62,718 nucleotides of DNA from Sphingobium sp. (lineage in GTDB: Bacteria; Pseudomonadota; Alphaproteobacteria; Sphingomonadales; Sphingomonadaceae), in NCBI GenBank assembly GCA_017744605.1, contig JAGIAZ010000017.1, positions 1 through 62,718 of the forward strand, given 5' to 3'. Every line of letters begins with the position of its first letter. Within the stretch, counting starts at the first letter, position 1. Positions 47,589 to 54,782 of the stretch are shown here, piece after piece. Both the position numbers and the translations under genes were made by a program. A model generated the notes under the pieces. That model saw nothing but the letters and a program-made list of their open reading frames with translations, ran no database searches and was not told the origin of the DNA.

Positions 47589-48099
47589 GCGCATCCAGCG
47601 CGTCGTTCTGCGCATCGACCAACGCCAGGACGCGGGTGCGCACCGGCTCGATGGTCGCAACATCTGCGGCGACGCGGGCGCCGTCTTCATTGTCCATATG
47701 GCTGACCTGCAGCGTGTCGAGGCTCGCCAGCGAGGCGATGCTCTCATAGCGGGCGGCGTCGGCGGCGCTGATCGCCATCTGCGCCTGGACCCAGCTTTCG
47801 CTCACCGGCGCTGCGCCGGAGGCGGCGGCGACGAGCGGGCGGCCCTTGGCGAGCTTGGTGCGGAAGGCCGCGTCGGCCGTCGTGGCCTTGGCCTGCAGAG
47901 AGGTGACGGTCTGGACGAGCGCGGCGTCGGTCGCGGCCGGCTGGACCGGCGCGGGCGTCCGTTCGGCGAGCCGGTCGGTCGCTTCCACCGGCCGCTTGGC
48001 CAGCGAAGGATAGCTGCGGGTTTGCGCCTGGGCGTCGATGGCGCCCAGGGTGAGCAATGCGAGAAAGGCGGCGGCGCGGCGAATCATGACGGGCAACAT
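47563..48099 (-). CDS. Small exported protein, unknown
   Basis: A 178-residue secreted protein I do not recognise. The N-terminus (MIRRAAAFLALLTLGAIDAQ) is a signal peptide with cleavage after AQA. The mature part is Ala-rich and helical (ATDAALVQTVTSLQAKATTA, IEPVRTRVLALVDAQNDALD) with a coiled-coil look. It may be a periplasmic assembly factor or a stress protein. Start: ATG at 48099 or 48087; neither has a clear ribosome binding site. The 3' end overlaps the carbonic anhydrase gene by 26 bases. Confidence 0.6.
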   Translation of the reverse strand: MLPVMIRRAAAFLALLTLGAIDAQAQTRSYPSLAKRPVEATDRLAERTPAPVQPAATDAALVQTVTSLQAKATTADAAFRTKLAKGRPLVAAASGAAPVSESWVQAQMAISAADAARYESIASLASLDTLQVSHMDNEDGARVAADVATIEPVRTRVLALVDAQNDALDALRKTLSNP

Positions 48100-48145
48100 C
48101 TAGGAAGCCGTCGCGCAGGGTTCAACGGGCCGCCGCCTCATTGAC

Positions 48146-48487
48146 TTAGCGGTTGCGCTCGAGAAGCGCGTGGCAGCGGCGGCTCGTCCCGGCTTCCTTG
48201 CCGATCTGGTTGCCCGCCAGCGCGCCGATGCCGGCGCCGAGCAGCGATTCGCCGACATCGCCGCCTGCAATGGCCGCGGTGCCGCCGACGCCCGCTGCGC
48301 CGATGACCGTGCCCTTCTTCTGGGCCTTCTTGCGCTCGATGAAGCAGGAGGTCAGCGCGGCGCGGTCGCGCGGCGCGGCGCGGGCGACGCGGGCTCGCTC
48401 ATTGGCGCTCAGCGTCGTTCTGGCCATCGCGCCCTCAGCGCCCAGCGTGAGGATGAGCAGCATTGCTGTCAGATGTGTCGCTTTCAT
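48146..48487 (-). CDS. Glycine-zipper exported protein
   Basis: A 113-residue exported protein. A signal peptide (MKATHLTAMLLILTLGAEGA) is followed by a basic linker and a glycine zipper from about residue 60: VIGAAGVGGTAAIAGGDVGE, then GAGIGALAGNQIG. Such repeats pack in membranes and occur in small outer-membrane proteins of the SlyB/YMGG kind. Two cysteines (ALTSCFIE and RRCHALLE) might pair. AAGGAGAATAAAC before the ATG is an excellent ribosome binding site. Confidence 0.75.
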   Translation of the reverse strand: MKATHLTAMLLILTLGAEGAMARTTLSANERARVARAAPRDRAALTSCFIERKKAQKKGTVIGAAGVGGTAAIAGGDVGESLLGAGIGALAGNQIGKEAGTSRRCHALLERNR

Positions 48488-48624
48488 GTTTATTCTCCTT
48501 CAGCATTGAATTCAGCCCCCGCCACGCCGGTCATAGTCCGACTTCGCCCCTTGCCCGATGATGAACGAGATAAGTCCTGACTTGTTTCCCGGCGACCTCT
48601 CGCACTTTTCGCGGATTTGCGCCG

Positions 48625-48653
48625 TTGACAGAATCGGAGAGCGCAACTAAGGG
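48625..48653 (+). promoter_or_regulatory. Candidate promoter of rplU-rpmA
   Basis: A consensus -35 TTGACA (48625-48630) is followed after 17 bases by TAAGGG (48648-48653), a weak -10. It lies 79 bases before the rplU start codon and has the strong -35/poor -10 pattern of alphaproteobacterial housekeeping promoters. Confidence 0.5.
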
Positions 48654-48731
48654 GCCCTTTCCCGCGCGGGCAGCTGTGGCTGTGCCATGTCGCTTGCGCC
48701 AAGCAATTGATGACCGAAAGAGTTTAGGCCC

Positions 48732-49094
48732 ATGTTCGCAGTCGTGCGCACGGGCGGCAAGCAGTATCGCGTTGCCGCAGGAGACAAGATCTCCGTTGAG
48801 AAGCTGGCGGGTGAAGCCGGCGACACTGTCGTGCTGGACGACGTCCTGCTCGCCGGTGACGGCGCCGACATCAAGGACGCCAAGGGCCTCACGGTTTCGG
48901 CCGAGATCGTCGCGCAGACGCGCGGCGAGAAGGTGATCGTGTTCAAGAAGCGCCGCCGGCACAATTATCGCCGCCGCAACGGCCATCGCCAGAGCCTGAC
49001 GATCCTCAAGATCGTCGCCATCGGCGGTGAAGCGCCGAAGAAGAAGGCCGCCGCGAAGAAGGCCGCTCCGGCCGAAACCGCCGCTGAAGCCTGA
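48732..49094 (+). CDS. rplU: 50S ribosomal protein L21
   Basis: A 120-residue ribosomal protein with the family start [20 protein letters not shown], the central [22 protein letters not shown]-binding basic segment, and a Lys/Ala-rich tail ([13 protein letters not shown]). It is followed 31 bases later by rpmA, the standard arrangement. Confidence 0.97.
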   Translation: MFAVVRTGGKQYRVAAGDKISVEKLAGEAGDTVVLDDVLLAGDGADIKDAKGLTVSAEIVAQTRGEKVIVFKKRRRHNYRRRNGHRQSLTILKIVAIGGEAPKKKAAAKKAAPAETAAEA

Positions 49095-49125
49095 GCCGCA
49101 GATAGAGATTCGAGGAGTTTAGACC

Positions 49126-49395
49126 ATGGCACATAAGAAAGCTGGCGGTTCGTCGCGCAACGGTCGCGATTCAGAATCGAAGCGCCTTGGCGTCAAGAAG
49201 TTCGGCGGCCAGCAGGTGATTGGCGGCAACATTCTCGTCCGTCAGCGCGGCACGAAGTTCTACCCGGGCCGCAATGTCGGCATCGGCAAGGACCATACGC
49301 TGTTTGCGCTCGGCGAGGGTCGCGTGGTGTTCCACGACGGCAAGCTCGGCCGCAAATATGTCTCCGTGGACATGATGGCGGAAGCAGCCGAATAA
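49126..49395 (+). CDS. rpmA: 50S ribosomal protein L27
   Basis: An 89-residue ribosomal protein. The start [20 protein letters not shown] is typical, with [20 protein letters not shown] and the conserved [18 protein letters not shown]. The short flexible N-terminus reaches toward the peptidyl transferase centre. GAGGAGTTTAGACC precedes the ATG. A terminator follows. Confidence 0.98.
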   Translation: MAHKKAGGSSRNGRDSESKRLGVKKFGGQQVIGGNILVRQRGTKFYPGRNVGIGKDHTLFALGEGRVVFHDGKLGRKYVSVDMMAEAAE

Positions 49396-49467
49396 GCGGA
49401 CGATTTTACGGGATCGTCCATCAGGGCGATCCCTTGGCAGACCGGAAACGGATCTTCCAAACCAGCC

Positions 49468-49500
49468 AAGGGAGAAGGGGTCGCCCCTCCTCCCTTTTTT
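49468..49500 (+). terminator. Rho-independent terminator of rplU-rpmA
   Basis: AAGGGAGAAGGGG pairs with CCCCTCCTCCCTT (one mismatch) across a TCG loop, followed by TTTTT. Confidence 0.88.
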
Positions 49501-49626
49501 GTTGCTCCCTTGGAACGAGACGGCCCCGACGCGATTGCAGCACATGCAACCGCAGCCATGTCGAAAGGCTGTCGTCAAAGCGTCACCAAAGCGCGGCAGG
49601 GGCCGCGTTGATAAGGGAGAGCCCAA

Positions 49627-50199
49627 ATGTTTGCTCGGACTTCCAGATTGTTGCTGAGGCCAGGTTGGCACGAGGACGCGCGCGCGCTGCACGCGGCGAT
49701 GGCCGACGAGAGCATCGTGCGCAATCTCGCCCGCGCTCCCTGGCCCTATACGCTTGCCGACGCCGAAGCCTTCCTGTCGCGGGAGCATGATCCGCGCCTG
49801 CCGATCTTCCTCGCGTTCAACCGCACGCAGGGCAAGCCGCTGCTCGTCGGCGGCTGTGGCATCGGCCGCCAGGAGGATGGCAGCCTCGAGCTCGGCTATT
49901 GGGTCGCGCGTCCCTATTGGGGGCTCGGCTTTGCGACCGAGGCCGCGCAGGCGGTGATGCGCATCGCCCGCTCGACCGGGCTCCAGGGCGTCACCTGCAG
50001 CCACTTCGTCGACAATCCCGCCTCGGGTCGCGTCATGCGCAAGATCGGCTTCCGCCCGACCGGCGACTTCATCCGGCGCTACAGCGCGGGACGAGGCGAG
50101 GAAGCGCTCTCGGCTGTCTACGAGGACGCCGGCGAGGACGACATGCGCAGCGACGTGTCGTTCGAGCTCTACGACGACGCGGCGACGCTGGCGGCGTGA
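49627..50199 (+). CDS. GNAT-family N-acetyltransferase
   Basis: A 190-residue acetyltransferase. ARTSRLLLRPGWHEDARALH at the start, RPYWGLGFATEAAQAVMRIA near 98 (acetyl-CoA loop) and DNPASGRVMRKIGFRPTGDF near 127 are the family marks. In alphaproteobacteria an acetyltransferase gene often follows rpmA and precedes obgE; here obgE is elsewhere. AAGGGAGAG precedes the ATG. Substrate unknown, but a ribosomal protein is a reasonable guess from position. Confidence 0.85.
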   Translation: MFARTSRLLLRPGWHEDARALHAAMADESIVRNLARAPWPYTLADAEAFLSREHDPRLPIFLAFNRTQGKPLLVGGCGIGRQEDGSLELGYWVARPYWGLGFATEAAQAVMRIARSTGLQGVTCSHFVDNPASGRVMRKIGFRPTGDFIRRYSAGRGEEALSAVYEDAGEDDMRSDVSFELYDDAATLAA

Positions 50200-50208
50200 C
50201 ACCAAATA

Positions 50209-50322
50209 CCCCCTCCCCTTCAGGGGAGGGGCAAGGGGTGGGGACGATGCGCAGCATCGTTCGCGAAGCGACAAGGAGCAGCGTTGCAGCACCACCCCAA
50301 CCCCTCCACTGAAGAGGAGGGG
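50209..50322. repeat. Intergenic palindromic element, family A
   Basis: CCCCTCCCCTTCAGGGGAGG (from 50210) faces CCCCTCCACTGAAGAGGAGG (from 50300). The interior reads GGACGATGCGCAGCATCGTT, CGCGAAGCGA and CACCACCCCAACCCC. It shares its centre with the copies at 24467 and 19556 and sits between convergent genes. Confidence 0.85.
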
Positions 50323-50331
50323 CCAAGCCGA

Positions 50332-51303
50332 TTAGAGCCACCCCGACCGGCGGAAGCGCCAGTAGAGGATGAGGCAGATCGCCGCCATCAGCCCGACCGC
50401 GCCGTCATAGCCGTAGCGCCATTCCAGCTCGGGCATATATTTGAAATTCATCCCGTAGATGCCGGCGATCGCGGTCGGCACGGCGAGCAGGCCGGCCCAG
50501 GCCGCGAGGCGCCGGGTGTTGTCGCCCTGCCGCTGCATTTCGAGCAGGTTGCTCGTCTCGACCACCGAGGTCAGGATCTCGCGCAGGCCGCCGAGGCGAT
50601 ATTCGGCGCGCACGATATGGTCGTATACGTCGCGGAAATAGGGCCGCATGTCGGTGTCGATCTGCGGCATGGAGACGTTGGCGAGGCGCGCGGCCACATC
50701 GATCATCACGCCCAGCACGCGTTGGAAGCGTACCACCTCGCGGCGCATGGTGAAGATGCGGACGATCGAATCGCGGTCGAGGAAATGATCCTCCGCGGTC
50801 GATTCCATCGTCAACGCCTCGTCCTCCAGCTGCTCGACGATCGGGAAATAGCCATCGACGATGAAGTCCATGATCGAGTGGAGCACATAGTCCGGGCCAT
50901 GCGCGAGCGCGCTCGGCGCCGCCTCGAGATGGGCGCGCAGGTCGCTGTGCGCCCGAGCCGATCCCTGCCGCACGGTGACGATGAAGCCGGGGCCCAGGAA
51001 GATCGCCGTCTGCCCGTAGGCGATGCGCTCCTCCTCGAGATGGGCAGTGCGCAGCACGAGGAACAGCTGGTCGCCATATTGCTCGGCCTTGGGGAGCTGG
51101 CGCTCCATCTGCGCGTCCTCGACCGCCAGCGGATGCAGGCCGAACCGGTCCGCCACCGTGGCGAGTTCGTCCGGGCTGGGCTCGACCAGGCCGATCCAGA
51201 CGAACTCATGGTCGCCGGGTGGCGTGCACTTGTCCCGGTCGGCGAGTTCGATGTCGTCCACGGCGACGCCGTTGCGATAGCGCCTGGCCGAAACGACGGT
51301 CAA
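50332..51303 (-). CDS. corA: CorA-family magnesium/cobalt transporter
   Basis: A 323-residue pentameric divalent cation channel. The GMN signature is in AIAGIYGMNFKYMPELEWRY near 285 at the end of the first membrane helix, and a second helix closes the protein (GLMAAICLILYWRF). The long cytosolic N-terminal part has the family funnel (LHPLAVEDAQMERQLPKAEQ near 56). It takes up Mg2+ and related ions. It has the CorA/ZntB layout; the ion cannot be told apart by eye. Confidence 0.9.
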   Translation of the reverse strand: MTVVSARRYRNGVAVDDIELADRDKCTPPGDHEFVWIGLVEPSPDELATVADRFGLHPLAVEDAQMERQLPKAEQYGDQLFLVLRTAHLEEERIAYGQTAIFLGPGFIVTVRQGSARAHSDLRAHLEAAPSALAHGPDYVLHSIMDFIVDGYFPIVEQLEDEALTMESTAEDHFLDRDSIVRIFTMRREVVRFQRVLGVMIDVAARLANVSMPQIDTDMRPYFRDVYDHIVRAEYRLGGLREILTSVVETSNLLEMQRQGDNTRRLAAWAGLLAVPTAIAGIYGMNFKYMPELEWRYGYDGAVGLMAAICLILYWRFRRSGWL

Positions 51304-51325
51304 AAGAGCGCTCCCTTGCCTGCGT

Positions 51326-52270
51326 TCACTTGATGAGGCCGATCTCGCGCAGGCGCTGGTGGAGATAGTCGTGCGCGCTGATCGGCGGCTCGCGCAGCGG
51401 ATTGTCCGCGGTCACCGTCTGGGGCAGCGCCTCGATCATCACCTGCGGCTCGAGGTGGAGGAAGAAGGGCATGGAGTAGCGCGGGATATGGCGGCGCTCG
51501 GGCGGCGGATTGACCACGCGATGGCTGGTCGAGGGCAGCACATGGTTGGTCAGTCGCTGCAGCATGTCGCCGACATTGATGACGAGTGCGCCCGGAGACG
51601 GCGTCGCCGGGATCCAGTTGCCGCTCTTGGTGAGGAGCTGCAGCCCGCCTTCCTCGGCGCCCAGCAGCAAGGTGATGAGATTGATGTCCTCATGCGCCCC
51701 GGCGCGGATGCCCGGCGCGTCGACCGAGACCGGCGGATAATGGAGCAGGCGCAGGATCGAATTGCCCTCGTCGATCTTGTCGTCGAACCAATGGGCGTCC
51801 AGGCCGAGGTGCCGGGCCACGCCCTGGAGGATCTTCGCGCCGGTCGCGTCCATGGCGGCGAACAGGGCGGAGAAGGTCTCTTGGAAGCCGGGGACCTCGC
51901 CCGGCCAGACATTGGGCGGCATGCTCTCGGCGAGCGGGCTGCCGGTGGGCAGTTCGCGGCCGACGTGCCAGAATTCCTTGAGGTCGTTCTCGGACGCGCC
52001 CTTGGCGATCTCGGTGCCGAAGGCGGTGTAGCCGCGCTGGCCCGCACCGCCGGGGACGAGATAGGCGCGCTTGGCCGCTTCGGGCAGGGCGAAGAACCGC
52101 TTGGCGAGGTCCCAGCCGCGCGCGATCAGATCCGGGTCGATGCCGTGGTCCGTGACCAGGGCGAAGCCGAATTCGCGGAAGGAGCCGCCGATCGCCTGGG
52201 CGAAATCCGCGTCCGACAGGCTGGCGAGCGACAGGACGGGCATGCGCTCGATATCAGTGGAAGTGCTCAT
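51326..52270 (-). CDS. 2-oxoglutarate/Fe(II) oxygenase, isopenicillin N synthase-like
   Basis: A 314-residue non-haem iron oxygenase. The N-terminal domain (FREFGFALVTDHGIDPDLI near 30) and the jelly-roll with iron ligands in IRAGAHEDINLITLLLG (His, Asp) and STSHRVVNPP (His), then RYSMPFFLH for 2-oxoglutarate binding, are all present. Substrate is unknown; many alphaproteobacterial members are stand-alone oxidases. The ORF continues upstream to 52384, but MSTSTDIERMPVLSL at 52270 fits the family. Confidence 0.85.
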   Translation of the reverse strand: MSTSTDIERMPVLSLASLSDADFAQAIGGSFREFGFALVTDHGIDPDLIARGWDLAKRFFALPEAAKRAYLVPGGAGQRGYTAFGTEIAKGASENDLKEFWHVGRELPTGSPLAESMPPNVWPGEVPGFQETFSALFAAMDATGAKILQGVARHLGLDAHWFDDKIDEGNSILRLLHYPPVSVDAPGIRAGAHEDINLITLLLGAEEGGLQLLTKSGNWIPATPSPGALVINVGDMLQRLTNHVLPSTSHRVVNPPPERRHIPRYSMPFFLHLEPQVMIEALPQTVTADNPLREPPISAHDYLHQRLREIGLIK

Positions 52271-52416
52271 GCAGGACTCATGCATAAAGAGGGTTTGATT
52301 GCCTTCCTGACTAGGCGTTCCGCCGCCGCCTGTCACGTCCCACGGGCTTGCATGGCGGCCCCGCTCATGGAAAGGCGTGGGCAACGAAAGTCACCGGACG
52401 GAAGAAGAGAAGACGC

Positions 52417-52824
52417 ATGCGCTACTGGCTGATGAAATCGGAACCGGACGTGTTCTCCTTCGACGATCTTGTCGCCAAGGGCGAGGCCGAGTGGGACGGC
52501 GTGCGCAACCATGCCGCGCAGCTCAACATGAAGGCGATGGCCGTTGGTGACCGCGCGCTCTTCTACCACAGCAACATCGGGCTGGAGGCGGTCGGCATCA
52601 TGCAGATCAGCCGCACTGCCGAGCAGGACAGCACCGACGAGACCGGCAAGTGGAAGGCCGTGCTCGTGAAGCCGGTCGAGAAGCTCGCCCATCCGGTGAC
52701 GCTGAAGGCGATCAAGGCCGACCCGGCGCTGGCGGGCATGGAGATGATCCGCCAGTCGCGCCTCTCCGTCTCACCGGTTACCGATGCCGAATATGCCCGC
52801 ATCCTGGAGATGGCGAAGGGCTGA
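52417..52824 (+). CDS. EVE-domain protein
   Basis: A 135-residue single-domain protein of the EVE/PUA-like fold that recognises modified bases. RYWLMKSEPDVFSFDDLVAK at the start, WDGVRNHAAQLNMKAMAVGD near 28, then FYHSN and LVKPVEKLAHPVTL are standard. It probably binds methylated or other modified nucleic acid; close relatives act in tRNA or DNA processing, and some in defence. The ATG at 52417 follows a purine tract. A palindrome is at its stop. Confidence 0.9.
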   Translation: MRYWLMKSEPDVFSFDDLVAKGEAEWDGVRNHAAQLNMKAMAVGDRALFYHSNIGLEAVGIMQISRTAEQDSTDETGKWKAVLVKPVEKLAHPVTLKAIKADPALAGMEMIRQSRLSVSPVTDAEYARILEMAKG

Positions 52825-52831
52825 GAATGAT

Positions 52832-52909
52832 AGTGCTCCTGCGAAAGCAGGAGCCCAGGGCGCAAGCAAGCCATCATACCGCCTAGGCCCCTCCTTTTGC
52901 AGGAGCACC
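52832..52909. repeat. Intergenic palindrome pair, CTCCTGCGAAAGCAGGAG family
   Basis: GTGCTCCTGCGAAAGCAGGA (from 52833) faces CTCCTTTTGCAGGAGCAC (to 52908). The inner part CCCAGGGC is not kept in complementary form at the other side (CCTAGGCC), so this copy has decayed compared with 659-735. Confidence 0.8.
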
Positions 52910-52952
52910 ATGCACGATTGCATTTTCTGCAATCGCACAGACCGCTTTGCAT

Positions 52953-52981
52953 TTGAAATCTGCTGCACTGCAACATACATC
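52953..52981 (+). promoter_or_regulatory. Candidate promoter of small-peptide gene
   Basis: TTGAAA (52953-52958), 17 bases, then TACATC (52976-52981). It lies in an AT-richer stretch 57 bases before the 26-codon ORF. The -10 is weak. Confidence 0.4.
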
Positions 52982-53037
52982 GCGCTCGGAAGTCTTAAAG
53001 TGAGTTGGATGCCTGCTTGTCTCCAAGGAGGTATCAG

Positions 53038-53118
53038 ATGGTAGGTTTTCTTAAGAAGGTGCTCGGCGTCTATCTCGAGTCCGTTGCCAAGTACGGCCCG
53101 ATCCACGGTCCGTTCTGA
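53038..53118 (+). CDS. 26-residue amphipathic small protein
   Basis: A short ORF with a near-perfect ribosome binding site: AAGGAGGTATCAG directly before the ATG, better than any other in the window. The product reads MVGFLKKVLGVYLESVAKYG and then PIHGPF. Residues 2-18 form an amphipathic helix (hydrophobic V2, F4, L5, V8, L9, V11, L13, V16; charged K6, K7, E14, K18), and the end has two Gly-Pro turns with His and Phe. It is an independent transcript, with promoter-like sequence upstream and a strong terminator at 53173-53208. No family is recognised. Possible roles are a membrane-active peptide, a type I toxin or a regulator of a membrane protein. The coding evidence is good; function is unknown. 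Confidence 0.7.
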   Translation: MVGFLKKVLGVYLESVAKYGPIHGPF

Positions 53119-53172
53119 GCTTCGGTCTCAGAGCCAAGCTCATGACAGGTTGACTCCCGGTCGGCCTTGTTG

Positions 53173-53208
53173 AAAAGGGGCGCGTTCCGCAAGGAATCGC
53201 CCCTTTTT
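53173..53208 (+). terminator. Rho-independent terminator of small-peptide gene
   Basis: AAAAGGGGCG (53173-53182) pairs with CGCCCCTTTT (53198-53207); inside, TTCC and GGAA form a further stem. A T tract follows. Confidence 0.9.
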
Positions 53209-53245
53209 CGCGCCTTACGAGGCTGTGGGCGAACCATCCCCACAC

Positions 53246-53254
53246 TTATCCACA
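53246..53254 (+). promoter_or_regulatory. Consensus DnaA box
   Basis: TTATCCACA is an exact match to the high-affinity DnaA box. Weaker CCACGGATT direct repeats follow at 53260-53278 and a degenerate inverted box TGTGGGCGA precedes at 53224. Confidence 0.5.
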
Positions 53255-53399
53255 TCAATCCACGGATTCCACGGATTCGGGCGCGCTGCGGCGTCGATTC
53301 GCTCTTGGAGCGACTCGGATTTCATGACACTTTGATCCTGCAAGACGACGAGAAAGCAGAGAGAAATCAAAGCTTTATGAGTGGTCTGGCGACATGAAG

Positions 53400-53764
53400 G
53401 AGCATCCCGTGCGAGCGGTGATCCCGACATGAAGCCGATGGCGAGGAACCGTTGGACCGGCGCTCACGCGCTGTCCCACGAACCGGACCGAAGGCTGGGT
53501 ATGAGGTCAGACCGTCTAGGCCTGAAGGAAATGCCCGCAACGGATGAGCCAGGCGCCGCGAGGCGCCGCGTTCTCCAACCCTTGTGGAGGCCGTCCGGCC
53601 GAGACGGGGGAGGAATGAGACAGATCGCTCCGCGAACGGTCTCGTTCCGGCGGTCAGAGAATCGCTTTCGCGATTGGACGACACCGCCATGCCAGTCGCC
53701 GGACTTCCGGCAACGGAATGAAGGCGACGGGTGCAGTGGGGGTCGGCAGCAATGCCGGCCCCCA
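53400..53764. other. Non-coding stretch with several hairpins, candidate structured RNA
   Basis: Part of an 806-base gap without a convincing gene (53119-53924). It contains GCGCCGCGAGGCGC (53551-53564), AATCGCTTTCGCGATT (53659-53674) and the strong hairpin TGGGGGTCGGC/GCCGGCCCCCA (53737-53764). Open frames through it lack family features and ribosome binding sites. It was compared from memory with RNase P RNA, tmRNA, 4.5S and 6S RNA without a match. Confidence 0.3.
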
Positions 53765-53790
53765 TTAAGCGTTTGGGCTGCTCGTTCGAG

Positions 53791-53912
53791 CCTTCTCCCG
53801 CTTGCGGGAGAAGGAGGGCCCCGCCGCATAGCGGTGGGAGGATGAGGGTCTTTCTGTTTTCAGCAGAAGGAAGAAGACCCTCACCCAACCCTCTCCCGCT
53901 TGCGGGAGAGGG
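53791..53912. repeat. Intergenic palindromic element, family B
   Basis: CCTTCTCCCGCTTGCGGGAG (from 53791) faces CCCTCTCCCGCTTGCGGGAG (from 53889). The interior shares GCCGCATAGCGGTGGGAGGA with the copy at 25349, and GAAGACCCTCACCCAACCCT with the copy at 56709. Confidence 0.85.
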
Positions 53913-53924
53913 CTAAAGGAGCCC

Positions 53925-54479
53925 TCAAGCCACCGCCGCCACGTCCTCGCGCCGGATCTCGTAGACCACATAAGGCATCGCCACGCCGTTCTGCACGACC
54001 TCGATCAGCCCCTCGCGCAGCTTGCCGCCGATCTTCTCCATGGCGCCGCGCGAACGCCAGTTCATGTCGCCGACGCGGAAATAAACGCAGTCGACCCAGC
54101 GGAAAGCGTGGTCGAGCATCAGCCGCTTGACCTCGCGGTTGGTCCGGCCGCCCCAGTGACGTCGCACGAGGAAGGTCCAGCCGATCTCCACTTCGCTCTT
54201 CTCGGGGTCATGGCCATGATAGCGGCTGGTGCCGATGATCGCCCCGGTGCTGCGCTCGATGATGGTCAGCATCATGCGGCCCGCAAGGCCGGTCTGGAAA
54301 TTCTCGCGGAACAGCGGCTGCTTGTAGCGCTCGCGCACGGGGTGGACCGCCCAGATCAGCGGATCGGACGCGGCGACGTACATTTCCTTCCAGTCGTCGG
54401 CCATGGTCGGACGCAACAGGACGGTCTCGCCGACGAGGATCGGCTGCCAGTCGGGCGGATGGGCGTGTCTCACGGTCAT
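53925..54479 (-). CDS. GNAT-family N-acetyltransferase
   Basis: A 184-residue RimJ/RimL-like acetyltransferase. ILVGETVLLRPTMADDWKEM near residue 15, GTSRYHGHDPEKSEVEIGWT near 92 and RRHWGGRTNREVKRLMLDHA near 115 are the family motifs. The acetyl-CoA loop is HWGGRTN, slightly atypical (usual Q/R-x-x-G-x-G/A). GGGAGACCGAGC precedes the ATG. Substrate unknown. Confidence 0.85.
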   Translation of the reverse strand: MTVRHAHPPDWQPILVGETVLLRPTMADDWKEMYVAASDPLIWAVHPVRERYKQPLFRENFQTGLAGRMMLTIIERSTGAIIGTSRYHGHDPEKSEVEIGWTFLVRRHWGGRTNREVKRLMLDHAFRWVDCVYFRVGDMNWRSRGAMEKIGGKLREGLIEVVQNGVAMPYVVYEIRREDVAAVA

Positions 54480-54782
54480 GCTCGGTCTCCCTTTTCGGAA
54501 AGGCCGCTGCTGCTTGCGATGACGGAGAAAGGAAAACATGCCGTTCCGCCATCTTGGGCAGGAACGGCCGGGTCGTCTTATGCGCGCAACCCGCCAGTCC
54601 CGCCGGAGCAGGCTGCAAAGTTCCACTTACCTCGAATGGTCGCGTGCATGAGCGAGTCTGTGACTCACCTCGGCCGAATCGTCAACCGGCACTTGTCTTT
54701 CGCGGGATCGACTGGGGTATAAGGATCACAGATCGGGGGAGAGCTCAGCGAACCAGGACGGCTCCCCGTCGATTCCGATCGC
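54480..54782. other. Intergenic region, no gene seen
   Basis: These 303 bases hold the promoter of the GNAT gene (minus strand) and the end of the acyl-CoA ligase gene. TTGTCT (54693-54698) and GTATAAGG (54717) lie at about promoter spacing on the plus strand, but no plus-strand gene follows. No repeat or ORF stands out. Confidence 0.35.

Noticed and set aside
52953..53290. Chromosomal replication origin
   Set aside because: Only one exact DnaA box, no AT-rich unwinding element and none of the genes that normally flank oriC.
53381..53845. Plus-strand frame of 154 codons and minus-strand frames in the same gap
   Set aside because: No ribosome binding site, no family feature, runs into a family B repeat, and composition is not coding-like.
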